Shown here one piece after another: positions 13,970 to 21,264 of a DNA stretch of 24,475 nucleotides (within the stretch, counting starts at the first letter, position 1; every line of letters starts with the position of its first letter). A program made the position numbers and the translations under genes. Below the pieces are notes generated by a model. That model was not told where the DNA came from, ran no database searches, and saw only the letters and a program-made list of their open reading frames with translations. The DNA is from an uncultured Dysosmobacter sp. (GTDB taxonomy: Bacteria > Bacillota > Clostridia > Oscillospirales > Oscillospiraceae): the NCBI GenBank assembly GCA_934504065.1, contig CAKSVQ010000018.1:1-24475 (forward strand), in the 5' to 3' direction.

Positions 13970-14461
13970 ATGCGCGGGGGACAGATGACGGCACAGGCGC
14001 GGGACAAGCAGTTTCGGAATGCCGCTATTGCCGTGGCAGTCATGCTGCTTTCTCAACTGGCTTTGGTGCTTGGAGGTTTGCTTTCTCTGCACCGTGTTTG
14101 TAAGCTTCGGGATGTGTGGGAAATTCTGCTCTCTGGCGCGGTACTGGGATGTGCGCTCTGGCTGAACTGGATCTTCTGGCAGGTCCACAGCCCTGCCGGA
14201 GACCGAAGTCTGCGGGATTACTGGATCTATTGCGCCGCTTTGGCCGCTTTGAGCATGCTGGACGACTGCGGAGACAGTCTCTGGGCGATAGCTGCTCTGG
14301 TTTCCACCCCTCTGGGACCTTGGGGCATCATAACATCTGCGCTGCCGAAAATCGCAAAGTACCCGGTGGCCTGCGGCCTGAGCGCCATATTCTCTTTGGC
14401 GCAGGCATTCTACTATCACAGTCTGTTTCGCTGCCATCGGGCAGGAGGGAAACGTACATGA
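13970..14461 (+). CDS. Hypothetical four-helix membrane protein
   Basis: I do not recognise this 163-residue protein. Four hydrophobic segments are visible: about 17-37 (AAIAVAVMLLSQLALVLGGL), 49-71, 82-112 (interrupted by LDDCGD) and 135-152. Short charged ends suggest both termini face the same side. The start at 13970 follows an AGAGGTG site; an ATG at 13985 after GGGGGA is a close alternative. It ends in an ATGA overlap with rnhB and starts 24 bases after rbgA, so it is embedded in a coupled operon and is very likely expressed. Codon and base use match its neighbours. No catalytic motif is visible, and no function is proposed. Confidence 0.75.
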   Translation: MRGGQMTAQARDKQFRNAAIAVAVMLLSQLALVLGGLLSLHRVCKLRDVWEILLSGAVLGCALWLNWIFWQVHSPAGDRSLRDYWIYCAALAALSMLDDCGDSLWAIAALVSTPLGPWGIITSALPKIAKYPVACGLSAIFSLAQAFYYHSLFRCHRAGGKRT

Positions 14462-15081
14462 ATCTTTTGGAATATGAACGGTCCGCTTGGGCGGATGGCG
14501 TGCAATGGGTCTGCGGGGTGGATGAAGCCGGGGCTGGCCCCCTCATGGGACCAGTGTATGCCGCCGCAGTGATCCTGCCCCGGGAAGTGGAAATTCCCGG
14601 GCTGAACGATTCCAAAAAGCTGACGGAAAAGAAGCGGGAAGCCCTTTACGCGACCATCACTGCACAGGCCGCTGCCTGGAGCGTGGCGCGGGTAGAAGCG
14701 GCCCAAATTGATGAAATGGACATTCTCAATGCCCGGATGCTGGCCATGCAGCGGGCGATCAATGGCCTGCACATCCAGCCGGAGCTTGCGCTGATTGACG
14801 GGAACCGGGATCATGGCAGCCGATATGCCATCGAAACGCCCCATCGGCTGATCGTGGGCGGCGACGGAAAAAGCGCTTCTATTGCGGCGGCATCCATTTT
14901 AGCCAAGGTCAGCAGAGACCGCTATGTTTCCACGGAACTGGATCAACAATATCCCCAGTACCAATTTGCAAAGCACAAGGGCTACGGCACCAAGCTCCAT
15001 TATGAAATGCTGGACCGCTATGGTCCCTGCCCGGAGCACCGCAAAACCTTTTTGAAAAAGTGGGAGGCACGGCGGACATGA
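14458..15081 (+). CDS. rnhB: Ribonuclease HII
   Basis: RNase HII cleaves RNA in RNA-DNA hybrids and excises single ribonucleotides from DNA. The 207-residue product shows the catalytic acids: Asp22 and Glu23 in CGVDEAGAGPLMGPV, Asp114 in LIDGN and Asp154 in AKVSRDR. The NDSKKLTEKKRE segment (50-61) and the substrate-contact KHKGYGTKLH are also present. The ATG at 14458 follows GCAGGAGGGA and matches family N-termini; in-frame starts further upstream would run through the preceding gene. It overlaps the genes on both sides by 4 bases. The small size indicates a minimal RNase HII without an added N-terminal domain. Confidence 0.97.
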   Translation: MNLLEYERSAWADGVQWVCGVDEAGAGPLMGPVYAAAVILPREVEIPGLNDSKKLTEKKREALYATITAQAAAWSVARVEAAQIDEMDILNARMLAMQRAINGLHIQPELALIDGNRDHGSRYAIETPHRLIVGGDGKSASIAAASILAKVSRDRYVSTELDQQYPQYQFAKHKGYGTKLHYEMLDRYGPCPEHRKTFLKKWEARRT

Positions 15082-15437
15082 GTGAGCGAAAGGCCGCCGG
15101 AGACCGGGGCGAGGCGGAGGTTGCCCGCTATCTGAGGAAAAAGGGCTATACACTGCTGGCAAGCCAGTGGCGGTGCCGTTTCGGCGAGCTGGATCTGGTG
15201 GCAAAGGACAGGCGGGGGACTGTCTGTTTCGTGGAGGTCAAGCTCCGCAGCCCGGGAGCCATTGGCCTTCCGCGGGAATTTGTGGACGCCAGAAAGCGGC
15301 AGCGTCTGCGCACAGCGGCAGGAGCCTACCTTGCCGCCCATGATATGGACGCACCCGCCCGGTTTGACGTGGCGGAGGTCTATTGGGAACCAAACGGCGC
15401 ACTTCGGGTGAATTATCTGGAAAACGCCTTTGAATAA
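15078..15437 (+). CDS. YraN family (UPF0102) nuclease-like protein
   Basis: This 119-residue protein of the YraN/UPF0102 family has a restriction-endonuclease-like fold; its biological role is not established. Visible are the family N-terminus GDRGEAEVARYLRKKGY and a PD-(D/E)xK-type site: Glu37 and Asp39 (FGELDLV), then Glu53 and Lys55 (FVEVKLR). An arginine-rich helix (DARKRQRLRTAA) follows. The ATG at 15078 overlaps the rnhB stop (ATGA) and has GGGAGG upstream; the in-frame ATG at 15060 lies further inside rnhB. The family is often found beside rnhB in Firmicutes, so the context supports the call and a nucleic-acid processing role. Confidence 0.93.
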   Translation: MSERKAAGDRGEAEVARYLRKKGYTLLASQWRCRFGELDLVAKDRRGTVCFVEVKLRSPGAIGLPREFVDARKRQRLRTAAGAYLAAHDMDAPARFDVAEVYWEPNGALRVNYLENAFE

Positions 15438-15467
15438 AAATTTTTCCTTGAAAGTGAGGAGTTTTAC

Positions 15468-16955
15468 ATGAAGTATTACAGCACACGGGATAAATCTGTC
15501 CGCATGGACTCTGCCGACGCCATTAAAATGGGTCTGAGCCGGGACGGCGGACTGCTGACGCCGGAGGCCATTCCCCAAATCGACCGGGAATTTTTAAGCA
15601 GTCTGGTAAATGCCCGCTATCAGGAGCGGGCGGCCAGGGTAATGGGCCTGTATCTCACGGACTATACCTATAAAGAACTGCTGGGCTTTGCCGAGAATGC
15701 TTACGGCCCGGATAAATTCGATACTGAAGCCGTTGCCCCCCTGCGCAAGGTGGATGGCAGCACCCTCTGTCTGGAGCTCTGGCACGGCCCCACCAGCGCC
15801 TTTAAGGATATGGCATTGCAAATGCTGCCGCAGCTCCTTTCCGCCGCGTTGCGCAAAACCGGGGAGGAAAAGACGGTCTGCATTCTGGTGGCCACCTCCG
15901 GCGACACCGGAAAGGCCGCCATGGAAGGCTTTGCCGATGTGCCCCAGACCCGCATCATGGTCTTTTATCCCAAGGATGGCGTATCTGCCGTTCAGGAGGC
16001 GCAGATGGTCACGCAGGACGGTGCCAATGTGGGCGTGTGCGCCGTGGTGGGCAATTTTGACGACGCGCAGGCGGGCGTGAAGCGCATCTTCTCGGACGAG
16101 GCCATGCGGGAAACGCTGGCAAAGCGGAATTATTTCCTCTCCTCCGCCAACTCCATCAACTGGGGCCGCATCCTGCCGCAGGTGGTGTATTACATCTCCG
16201 CTTACTGCGACCTGCTCCGTGACGGCGAGATTCAGATGGGCGACAAGGTAAACTTCTGCGTTCCCACCGGAAACTTCGGCGACATTCTGGCGGCGTATTA
16301 CGCCAAACGGATGGGCCTTCCCGTGGGACGGCTGATCTGCGCCTCCAACTGCAACGATGTGCTGACGGATTTCCTGCGCACAGGCGTGTATGACCGCAAC
16401 CGTCCCTTCCACACCACCATGAGTCCCTCTATGGATATTCTGGTCTCCAGCAACCTTGAGCGGCTGCTCTTTGATCTTTCCGGCGAGAACGACGAAGAGG
16501 TCAGGGCATATATGGCGGCGCTCAGCAAGGACGGGCGCTATGAGGTCAGCGATACCATCAAGGCCCGTCTCGCCGAGGAATACTGGGGCGGCTTCTGCGA
16601 TGAAGCAGGTACGGCCGCTACCATCGCGGAGTATTATAAGGACAAGGGCTATCTGATCGACACGCATACGGCGGTGGCTGCCAACGTGATGGAGCAGTAT
16701 CGGAAGACCACCGGGGATGAGGCGGTGACAGTGTTCGTCTCCACGGCCTCGCCCTATAAGTTCTGCAACCATGTGCTCACCGCGATCGGTGAAACGCCTG
16801 TGGGTGACGGCGTGGAACTGCTGGACCAGCTGAACCGTGTGTCCGGCGTGAAGGTCCCCCGTCGGCTGGCGGCACTGAAAGGAAAGCAGCGGCGCTTTGA
16901 CCTGACGGTGGAGAAGCAGGGAATGGACGGCGTGGTGCTGGACTTCCTGAAGTGA
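15468..16955 (+). CDS. thrC: Threonine synthase
   Basis: This PLP-dependent enzyme converts O-phospho-L-homoserine to L-threonine and phosphate, the last step of threonine synthesis. The 495-residue product is of the longer type, starting MKYYSTRDKS. The PLP-binding lysine is Lys113 in HGPTSAFKDMALQ, and the phosphate-binding loop is ATSGDTGKAA. The SANSINWGRI and PTGNFGDILAAYYAKRMG segments are also family hallmarks. The start follows GTGAGGAG, 30 bases after the YraN gene, which leaves no room for a T-box or other large leader. No other threonine-pathway gene is in the window, so it is linked here to housekeeping genes. Confidence 0.97.
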   Translation: MKYYSTRDKSVRMDSADAIKMGLSRDGGLLTPEAIPQIDREFLSSLVNARYQERAARVMGLYLTDYTYKELLGFAENAYGPDKFDTEAVAPLRKVDGSTLCLELWHGPTSAFKDMALQMLPQLLSAALRKTGEEKTVCILVATSGDTGKAAMEGFADVPQTRIMVFYPKDGVSAVQEAQMVTQDGANVGVCAVVGNFDDAQAGVKRIFSDEAMRETLAKRNYFLSSANSINWGRILPQVVYYISAYCDLLRDGEIQMGDKVNFCVPTGNFGDILAAYYAKRMGLPVGRLICASNCNDVLTDFLRTGVYDRNRPFHTTMSPSMDILVSSNLERLLFDLSGENDEEVRAYMAALSKDGRYEVSDTIKARLAEEYWGGFCDEAGTAATIAEYYKDKGYLIDTHTAVAANVMEQYRKTTGDEAVTVFVSTASPYKFCNHVLTAIGETPVGDGVELLDQLNRVSGVKVPRRLAALKGKQRRFDLTVEKQGMDGVVLDFLK

Positions 16956-16982
16956 ACCAAGTGATAGAAAGGGAGGGGGACT

Positions 16983-17663
16983 ATGGCCCTCTATGCCATC
17001 GGGGATCTGCACCTTTCCCTGACTGCTGACAAGTCCATGGAGGTCTTTGGCCCCGCATGGGAAAATTACGTGGCCCGCATTGAGGAAGGGTTGTCCGTCT
17101 TGACGGCGGACGATACCCTGATTCTGGCGGGAGACACCTCATGGGGCATCGACCTTGCCGAGGCGGAAGCGGATTTCCGCTTTCTGGAGCGTTTTCCCGG
17201 GAAAAAGTATCTTGTCAAGGGCAACCACGACTACTGGTGGACGACGGCCGCCAAATTCCGCAGATTCTGTAAGGAAAAAGGCTTTACCTCGCTGGAGCTG
17301 CTGCATAATTCCTGTGCCTTCTACGGGGAGTATGCGCTTTGCGGCACCCGGGGCTGGTTTTTGGAAGAGGACGCGCACAATGTCAAGGTTTTAAACCGGG
17401 AGGTCATGCGGCTGGAGACCAGCCTGCGTCTGGCGGGAGAAAAACCAATTTTGTGCTTCCTCCACTACCCGCCGCTGTATCAGGGCTACACCTGCCCGGA
17501 GATCTTGCAGACTCTGGAAGAGTACGCGGTGGAACAGTGCTGCTATGGCCACCTGCACGGCCCGGCGATCCGGCGCAGACTGGAGGGGAAATGGGGGAAA
17601 ACGGAGTTTTCCCTGATTTCGGCGGACTATTTGGGCTTTCAGCTAAAAAAAATTTGTAATTAA
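16983..17663 (+). CDS. Calcineurin-like metallophosphoesterase
   Basis: This 226-residue two-metal phosphoesterase is of the predicted phosphohydrolase type (COG1768-like). All canonical motifs are visible: GDLH with Asp8 and His10, GDTSWG with Asp51, GNHDYWW with Asn81 and His82, FLHYPP with His160 and GHLHG with His189 and His191. No signal peptide or membrane segment is present, so it is likely cytosolic. Substrate is not predictable from these motifs, which are common to nucleases, phosphodiesterases and phosphatases. It starts 27 bases after thrC with an AGGGAGGGGG ribosome site and ends about 90 bases before tig; no terminator hairpin is apparent after it. Confidence 0.9.
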   Translation: MALYAIGDLHLSLTADKSMEVFGPAWENYVARIEEGLSVLTADDTLILAGDTSWGIDLAEAEADFRFLERFPGKKYLVKGNHDYWWTTAAKFRRFCKEKGFTSLELLHNSCAFYGEYALCGTRGWFLEEDAHNVKVLNREVMRLETSLRLAGEKPILCFLHYPPLYQGYTCPEILQTLEEYAVEQCCYGHLHGPAIRRRLEGKWGKTEFSLISADYLGFQLKKICN

Positions 17664-17698
17664 ACGAAAAAAGACTAGCATTTTCAAGATTTTTCTGT

Positions 17699-17704
17699 TA
17701 AAAT
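17699..17704 (+). promoter_or_regulatory. Possible -10 element upstream of tig
   Basis: TAAAAT lies in an AT-rich stretch 50 bases upstream of the tig start. No good -35 is found at the right distance (CTAGCA at 18 bases is only a partial match). A promoter is expected because codon use in tig suggests high expression, but its exact position is uncertain. Confidence 0.35.
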
Positions 17705-17753
17705 ACTAATTCGCACCGACATTTGACTGGTGATGAACGGAGGAGTAAACGTA

Positions 17754-19175
17754 ATGAGTGTCAAAAGCTGTGAAAAAGTTGAAAAAAGTCAGGTCGCACT
17801 GACCATTGAGGTCAGCGCCGCTGAGTTTGAGGCTGCCATCGAAAAAGCATATCAGAAGATGCGCAAGAAGATCAATGTGCCGGGCTTCCGCCCCGGTAAG
17901 GCCCCCCGTAAGATCATTGAGGGGATGTACGGCGCAGAGGTGTTTTTCGAGGAAGCTATCAATATTGCGTTCCCCGATGCCTATGAGGCTGCCGTGAAGG
18001 AGAAGGAGCTGCAGGTCGTGGGCTATCCCAGCGTGGAGATGGTCGGCGAGTGCACGAAGGACGGCTTCACCTTTAAGGCAACGGCCCCGGTGTATCCCGA
18101 GGTCACGCTGGGCGAGTACAAGGGCCTGTCCGCTCCCAAGGACGAGGTCAAAGTCACTGCTGCGGACGTGGACGAGCGGCTCAAGCAGCTCTCTGACCGC
18201 AACACCCGCCTTGTGAGCGTGGAGCGCGAGGCCAAGGAAGGCGACACCGCCGTGATCGACTTCGAGGGCTTCCTTGACGGCAAGCCTTTCGAGGGCGGCA
18301 AGGGCGAGAACCACAGTCTGGAACTGGGCTCTCACAGCTTTGTGCCCGGCTTTGAAGAGCAGGTCGTTGGCATGAAGGCTGGCGAGGAAAAGGATATCGA
18401 CATCACTTTCCCCGAGGATTATCATGCCAACCTTGCCGGAAAGGCTGTGGTCTTCAAGGTGAAGGTGCACGAGGTCAAGGAGAAAGAAGTCCCCGCGATG
18501 GATGACGAGTTTGCCAAGGATGTCAGCGAGTTTGACACGCTGAAGGATCTGAAGGCCGATCTGAAGAAGAAGATCACTGAGGAGCGTCAGAAGGATGCTG
18601 ACCGCGCCTTTGAGGATGCGCTGATGGAGCAGGTCGCCGCAAACATTACGGCGGATGTGCCCGATGCCATGATCGACGCGCAGGCCCACCAGTTCCTTGA
18701 GAACTTCAAGATGCAGATCGCCCAGAGCGGCATTCCCTATGACCAGTACATGAAGATGACGGGTATGGACGAGGCCAAGCTGCTGGCTGATGCCAAGGAG
18801 CCCGCCACCCGTCAGGTGCGCATGGATCTGGCTGTGACCGCGATCATCAAGGCGGAAAATCTGGATGCCACGGAGGAAGAGGTCGAGGCCGAGTTCAAGC
18901 GTTTGGCTGAGCAGTACAGCATGGATGTTGAAATGGTCAAGAAGTACCTGCAGGCCGATCAGGTGAAGGACCAGCTGATCAGCCAGAAGGCCATCGCCGT
19001 GGTAGTGGACAACGCTACCGCTACCAAGCCTGAGAAGAAGACGGCCAAGAAGTCCACCAAGAAAGCGGAAGAGGAAGCCGAGGGCGAGGAAAAGCCCGCC
19101 AAGAAGCCCGCCGCCAAGAAGAAGACTACCAAGAAAGCGGAGGAAGAAGCCCCCGCTGAGAAGGACGCCGAATAA
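17754..19175 (+). CDS. tig: Trigger factor with a Lys/Glu/Ala-rich C-terminal tail
   Basis: Trigger factor is a ribosome-bound chaperone and peptidyl-prolyl isomerase that meets nascent chains at the exit tunnel. The 473-residue product has the ribosome-binding signature GFRPGKAP (44-51). A central FKBP-type domain spans about 160-245 (GDTAVIDFEGFLDGKPF, FVPGFEEQVVGM), and a helical C-terminal chaperone domain follows. After about residue 424 comes a 49-residue tail with 16 Lys and 12 Glu, resembling histone-H1-like basic repeats; standard trigger factors (about 430 residues) lack it. The ATG at 17754 follows GGAGGAG and was preferred over the ATG at 17730. Codons are strongly biased (AAG for Lys), as for an abundant protein. 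clpP and clpX follow. Confidence 0.96.
   Translation: MSVKSCEKVEKSQVALTIEVSAAEFEAAIEKAYQKMRKKINVPGFRPGKAPRKIIEGMYGAEVFFEEAINIAFPDAYEAAVKEKELQVVGYPSVEMVGECTKDGFTFKATAPVYPEVTLGEYKGLSAPKDEVKVTAADVDERLKQLSDRNTRLVSVEREAKEGDTAVIDFEGFLDGKPFEGGKGENHSLELGSHSFVPGFEEQVVGMKAGEEKDIDITFPEDYHANLAGKAVVFKVKVHEVKEKEVPAMDDEFAKDVSEFDTLKDLKADLKKKITEERQKDADRAFEDALMEQVAANITADVPDAMIDAQAHQFLENFKMQIAQSGIPYDQYMKMTGMDEAKLLADAKEPATRQVRMDLAVTAIIKAENLDATEEEVEAEFKRLAEQYSMDVEMVKKYLQADQVKDQLISQKAIAVVVDNATATKPEKKTAKKSTKKAEEEAEGEEKPAKKPAAKKKTTKKAEEEAPAEKDAE
19056..19141 (+). repeat. Direct repeat in the tig tail
   Basis: ACCAAGAAAGCGGA occurs at 19056-19069 and again at 19128-19141, exactly 72 bases (24 codons) apart and in frame. 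Both copies encode TKKAEEEA. This suggests that the tail grew by in-frame duplication. Confidence 0.7.
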
Positions 19176-19178
19176 GCA

Positions 19179-19209
19179 CGAATCTTTTTCCCGACTTTTT
19201 ACAGATTCG
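19179..19209 (+). repeat. Inverted repeat after tig
   Basis: CGAATCT (19179-19185) and AGATTCG (19203-19209) are perfect inverted copies with a 17-base spacer that contains two T runs. No T run follows the second arm, so it does not look like a normal terminator for tig. Its role is unclear. Confidence 0.4.
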
Positions 19210-19213
19210 ACAC

Positions 19214-19248
19214 ATTCTCTCATGGTGCCTGTGGTATCATGAGAGAAT
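19214..19248 (+). promoter_or_regulatory. clpP promoter overlapped by an 11-bp inverted repeat
   Basis: ATTCTCTCATG (19214-19224) and CATGAGAGAAT (19238-19248) are perfect inverted copies separated by 13 bases. TGGTATCAT (19232-19240) between and within them is an extended -10 promoter element; the matching -35 region is weak. The symmetric sequence covers the promoter and likely start site of clpP, as an operator would. It does not contain the CtsR heptamer repeat. No T tract follows, so a terminator role is less likely. Confidence 0.55.
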
Positions 19249-19281
19249 GGTTTATTGGCACAAAAGATTGGAGGTTTTCTC

Positions 19282-19866
19282 ATGAGTTTAGTCCCTTATG
19301 TCGTAGAGCAGACCAGCCGCGGAGAGCGGTCTTATGATATTTATTCCCGGCTGCTGAACGACCGTATCGTTTTTTTGGGAGAAGAGGTCAACGCCACGAC
19401 GGCCAGTCTGGTGGTGGCGCAGCTTCTGTATCTGGAAGCGCAGGACCCCGACAAGGATATTCAGTTCTATATCAACAGCCCCGGCGGCTCTGTGACGGAC
19501 GGCATGGCGATTTATGACACCATGCAGTATGTCAAGTGCGACGTGTCCACCATCTGCGTGGGCATGGCTGCCAGCATGGGTGCGTTCCTGCTCAGCTCCG
19601 GCGCGAAGGGAAAGCGCTTCGCCCTGCCGAATGCGGAGATTATGATCCATCAGCCTTCTGCGGGAACGCAGGGAAAGGTGACGGATATGGAGATCGACGT
19701 GGAGCATTTCCTGCGGATCAAGAAGAATCTGAATCAGATCCTTGCCAACAACACCGGAAAGACGGCCGAGGAGATCAGGGCCGCTTCTGAGCGCGACCAT
19801 TGGATGACAGCAGCCGAGGCCAGGGAGTTTGGCCTCGTGGACAAAATTATTGATTCTAAAAAGTAA
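19282..19866 (+). CDS. clpP: ATP-dependent Clp protease proteolytic subunit
   Basis: ClpP forms the tetradecameric serine protease chamber that degrades substrates unfolded by ClpX or ClpC. The 194-residue product has the full catalytic triad: Ser98 (GMAASMGA), His123 (MIHQPSAG) and Asp172 (ERDHWMTA). The start [16 protein letters not shown] is the normal ClpP N-terminus and includes the axial loop. The ATG at 19282 follows TTGGAGG; an in-frame TTG at 19255 was rejected because it has no ribosome site and adds non-conserved residues. clpX begins 13 bases after the stop. In Bacillus subtilis clpP is unlinked to tig/clpX, so this tig-clpP-clpX-lon order is closer to that in Escherichia coli. 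Confidence 0.98.
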   Translation: MSLVPYVVEQTSRGERSYDIYSRLLNDRIVFLGEEVNATTASLVVAQLLYLEAQDPDKDIQFYINSPGGSVTDGMAIYDTMQYVKCDVSTICVGMAASMGAFLLSSGAKGKRFALPNAEIMIHQPSAGTQGKVTDMEIDVEHFLRIKKNLNQILANNTGKTAEEIRAASERDHWMTAAEAREFGLVDKIIDSKK

Positions 19867-19879
19867 CTGAGGTAACAAC

Positions 19880-21199
19880 ATGAGCGACGACGGCAAGAAG
19901 TCCTTGCGCTGCTCGTTTTGCGGCAAGCATGAAAATCAGGTCCACCGTATGATCCAAGGACCTGGCGTGCGGATCTGCGACGAGTGCGTGCGGCTTTGCA
20001 TGAGCATTCTGGGCGATGGATTTGACGATAGTGCCAGCGCCCCTTTGGAGGAAATCCCTGATGAGCTTCCTACCCCGCGGGAGATCAAGGATGTTCTGGA
20101 TCAGTATGTCATTGGACAGGACGAGGCCAAGGTGGCGCTGTCTGTGGCGGTTTACAACCACTATAAGCGGATATTCTTTGGCGGCGGCGAGGATGTGGAG
20201 CTGCAAAAGAGCAATATCCTGATGCTGGGTCCCACAGGCTCCGGCAAGACGTTGTTCGCTCAGACGTTGGCGCGTATCCTGCAGGTGCCCTTTGCCATTG
20301 CTGATGCCACTACGCTGACCGAGGCCGGCTATGTAGGCGATGATGTGGAGAACATTCTGCTGCGTCTGCTGCAGGCTGCGGACTTCGACGTGGAGCGGGC
20401 AGAGCACGGCATTATCTACGTGGATGAGATCGATAAAATCGCCCGCAAGAGCGAGAATACGTCCATTACCCGTGATGTTTCCGGCGAGGGCGTGCAGCAG
20501 GCGCTTTTGAAGATCGTGGAGGGCACGGTGGCCAACGTCCCCCCGCAGGGCGGACGCAAGCACCCCCATCAGGAGTTCATTCAGGTGAACACCAAGAATA
20601 TCCTCTTCATCTGCGGCGGCGCATTCGAAGGGCTGGATAAGATCATCGAGCAGCGGCTGGACCAAAAGAGTATTGGCTTTGGCGCCAATGTGCAGGGGAA
20701 AAAGGACAAGGACATGGACAAGATCCTGCACGAGGTGCAGCCCCATGACATTTTGAAGTTTGGCCTGATCCCGGAGCTGGTGGGCCGTCTTCCGGTGATC
20801 GCACCCCTGAACGCTCTGCGGCGCGAGGATCTGGTGCGCATTCTGCAAGAACCGAAGAATGCGCTGGTCAAGCAGTACAAAAAATTGCTGGAATACGATG
20901 ATGTGGATCTGGAATTCACGCCGGAGGCGCTGGACGCCATTGCGGATAAGGCCATTGAGCGTCACATCGGTGCCCGCGGTCTGCGGGCCGTGATGGAAGG
21001 GCTTTTGACGCAGATCATGTATGATATTCCCTCCGACCCCACCATTGTCAAGGCCGTGATCACCAAGGACTGCGTGGAGGGGAAGAGCGCCCCGGAATTG
21101 ACCCATGATCCTGAAAAGGTCAACTACTCTGTGAAACTGAACACCGGCAAGAGCGAGAGTTCCGTGAGAAGCGGCTCCACTCCCAAGTCGGCGTCTTAA
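19880..21199 (+). CDS. clpX: ATP-dependent Clp protease ATP-binding subunit ClpX
   Basis: ClpX is the AAA+ hexameric unfoldase that feeds proteins to ClpP. The 439-residue product has the N-terminal zinc-binding domain (Cys11, Cys14, Cys33, Cys36) that dimerises and binds substrates and adaptors. Further motifs are Walker A GPTGSGKT (117-124), pore loop GYVGDD (150-155), Walker [10 protein letters not shown] (178-186), and the IGF loop (265-267) that docks on ClpP. The sensor-2 segment [10 protein letters not shown] lies near the C-terminal domain. The final 30 or so residues are Ser/Lys-rich and probably flexible. The start follows TGAGGT. Presence of the IGF loop with clpP directly upstream supports a working ClpXP pair. 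Confidence 0.98.
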   Translation: MSDDGKKSLRCSFCGKHENQVHRMIQGPGVRICDECVRLCMSILGDGFDDSASAPLEEIPDELPTPREIKDVLDQYVIGQDEAKVALSVAVYNHYKRIFFGGGEDVELQKSNILMLGPTGSGKTLFAQTLARILQVPFAIADATTLTEAGYVGDDVENILLRLLQAADFDVERAEHGIIYVDEIDKIARKSENTSITRDVSGEGVQQALLKIVEGTVANVPPQGGRKHPHQEFIQVNTKNILFICGGAFEGLDKIIEQRLDQKSIGFGANVQGKKDKDMDKILHEVQPHDILKFGLIPELVGRLPVIAPLNALRREDLVRILQEPKNALVKQYKKLLEYDDVDLEFTPEALDAIADKAIERHIGARGLRAVMEGLLTQIMYDIPSDPTIVKAVITKDCVEGKSAPELTHDPEKVNYSVKLNTGKSESSVRSGSTPKSAS

Positions 21200-21206
21200 A
21201 TCAGGA

Positions 21207-21237
21207 GGGAGAGACGCCAATGCGCCTCTCCCTTTTT
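21207..21237 (+). terminator. Intrinsic terminator between clpX and lon
   Basis: GGGAGAG (21207-21213) pairs with CTCTCCC (21226-21232), and CGC pairs with GCG inside after one mismatch, leaving a 4-base loop (CAAT). TTTTT follows (21233-21237). It starts 8 bases after the clpX stop and ends 27 bases before the lon start, so it may set how much lon is made by readthrough. The in-frame ATG at 21220 falls in the loop. Confidence 0.8.
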
Positions 21238-21264
21238 CATTTCCAAGAAAGGAACTGGATTCCC

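Noticed and set aside
15438..15467. Possible T-box or amino-acid leader before thrC
   Set aside because: Only 30 bases separate the genes; there is no room for a riboswitch or T-box, and no hairpin is present.
17664..17698. Terminator for the metallophosphoesterase gene in the AT-rich gap before tig
   Set aside because: A and T runs are present but no stable stem precedes them.
19214..19281. CtsR or CIRCE site controlling clpP
   Set aside because: Neither the GGTCAAA direct repeat nor the TTAGCACTC inverted repeat is found in the clpP upstream region.
17706..19283. 525-codon minus-strand open frame opposite tig, rich in Leu and His
   Set aside because: It mirrors the biased codons (AAG, GAG, GCC) of the trigger factor gene and has no domain pattern; it is an antisense shadow.
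21220..21264. Upstream in-frame start for lon with an AGGAGG sequence before it
   Set aside because: The AGGAGG and ATG are part of a terminator hairpin with a T5 tract, and the added 15 residues have no counterpart in Lon proteins.
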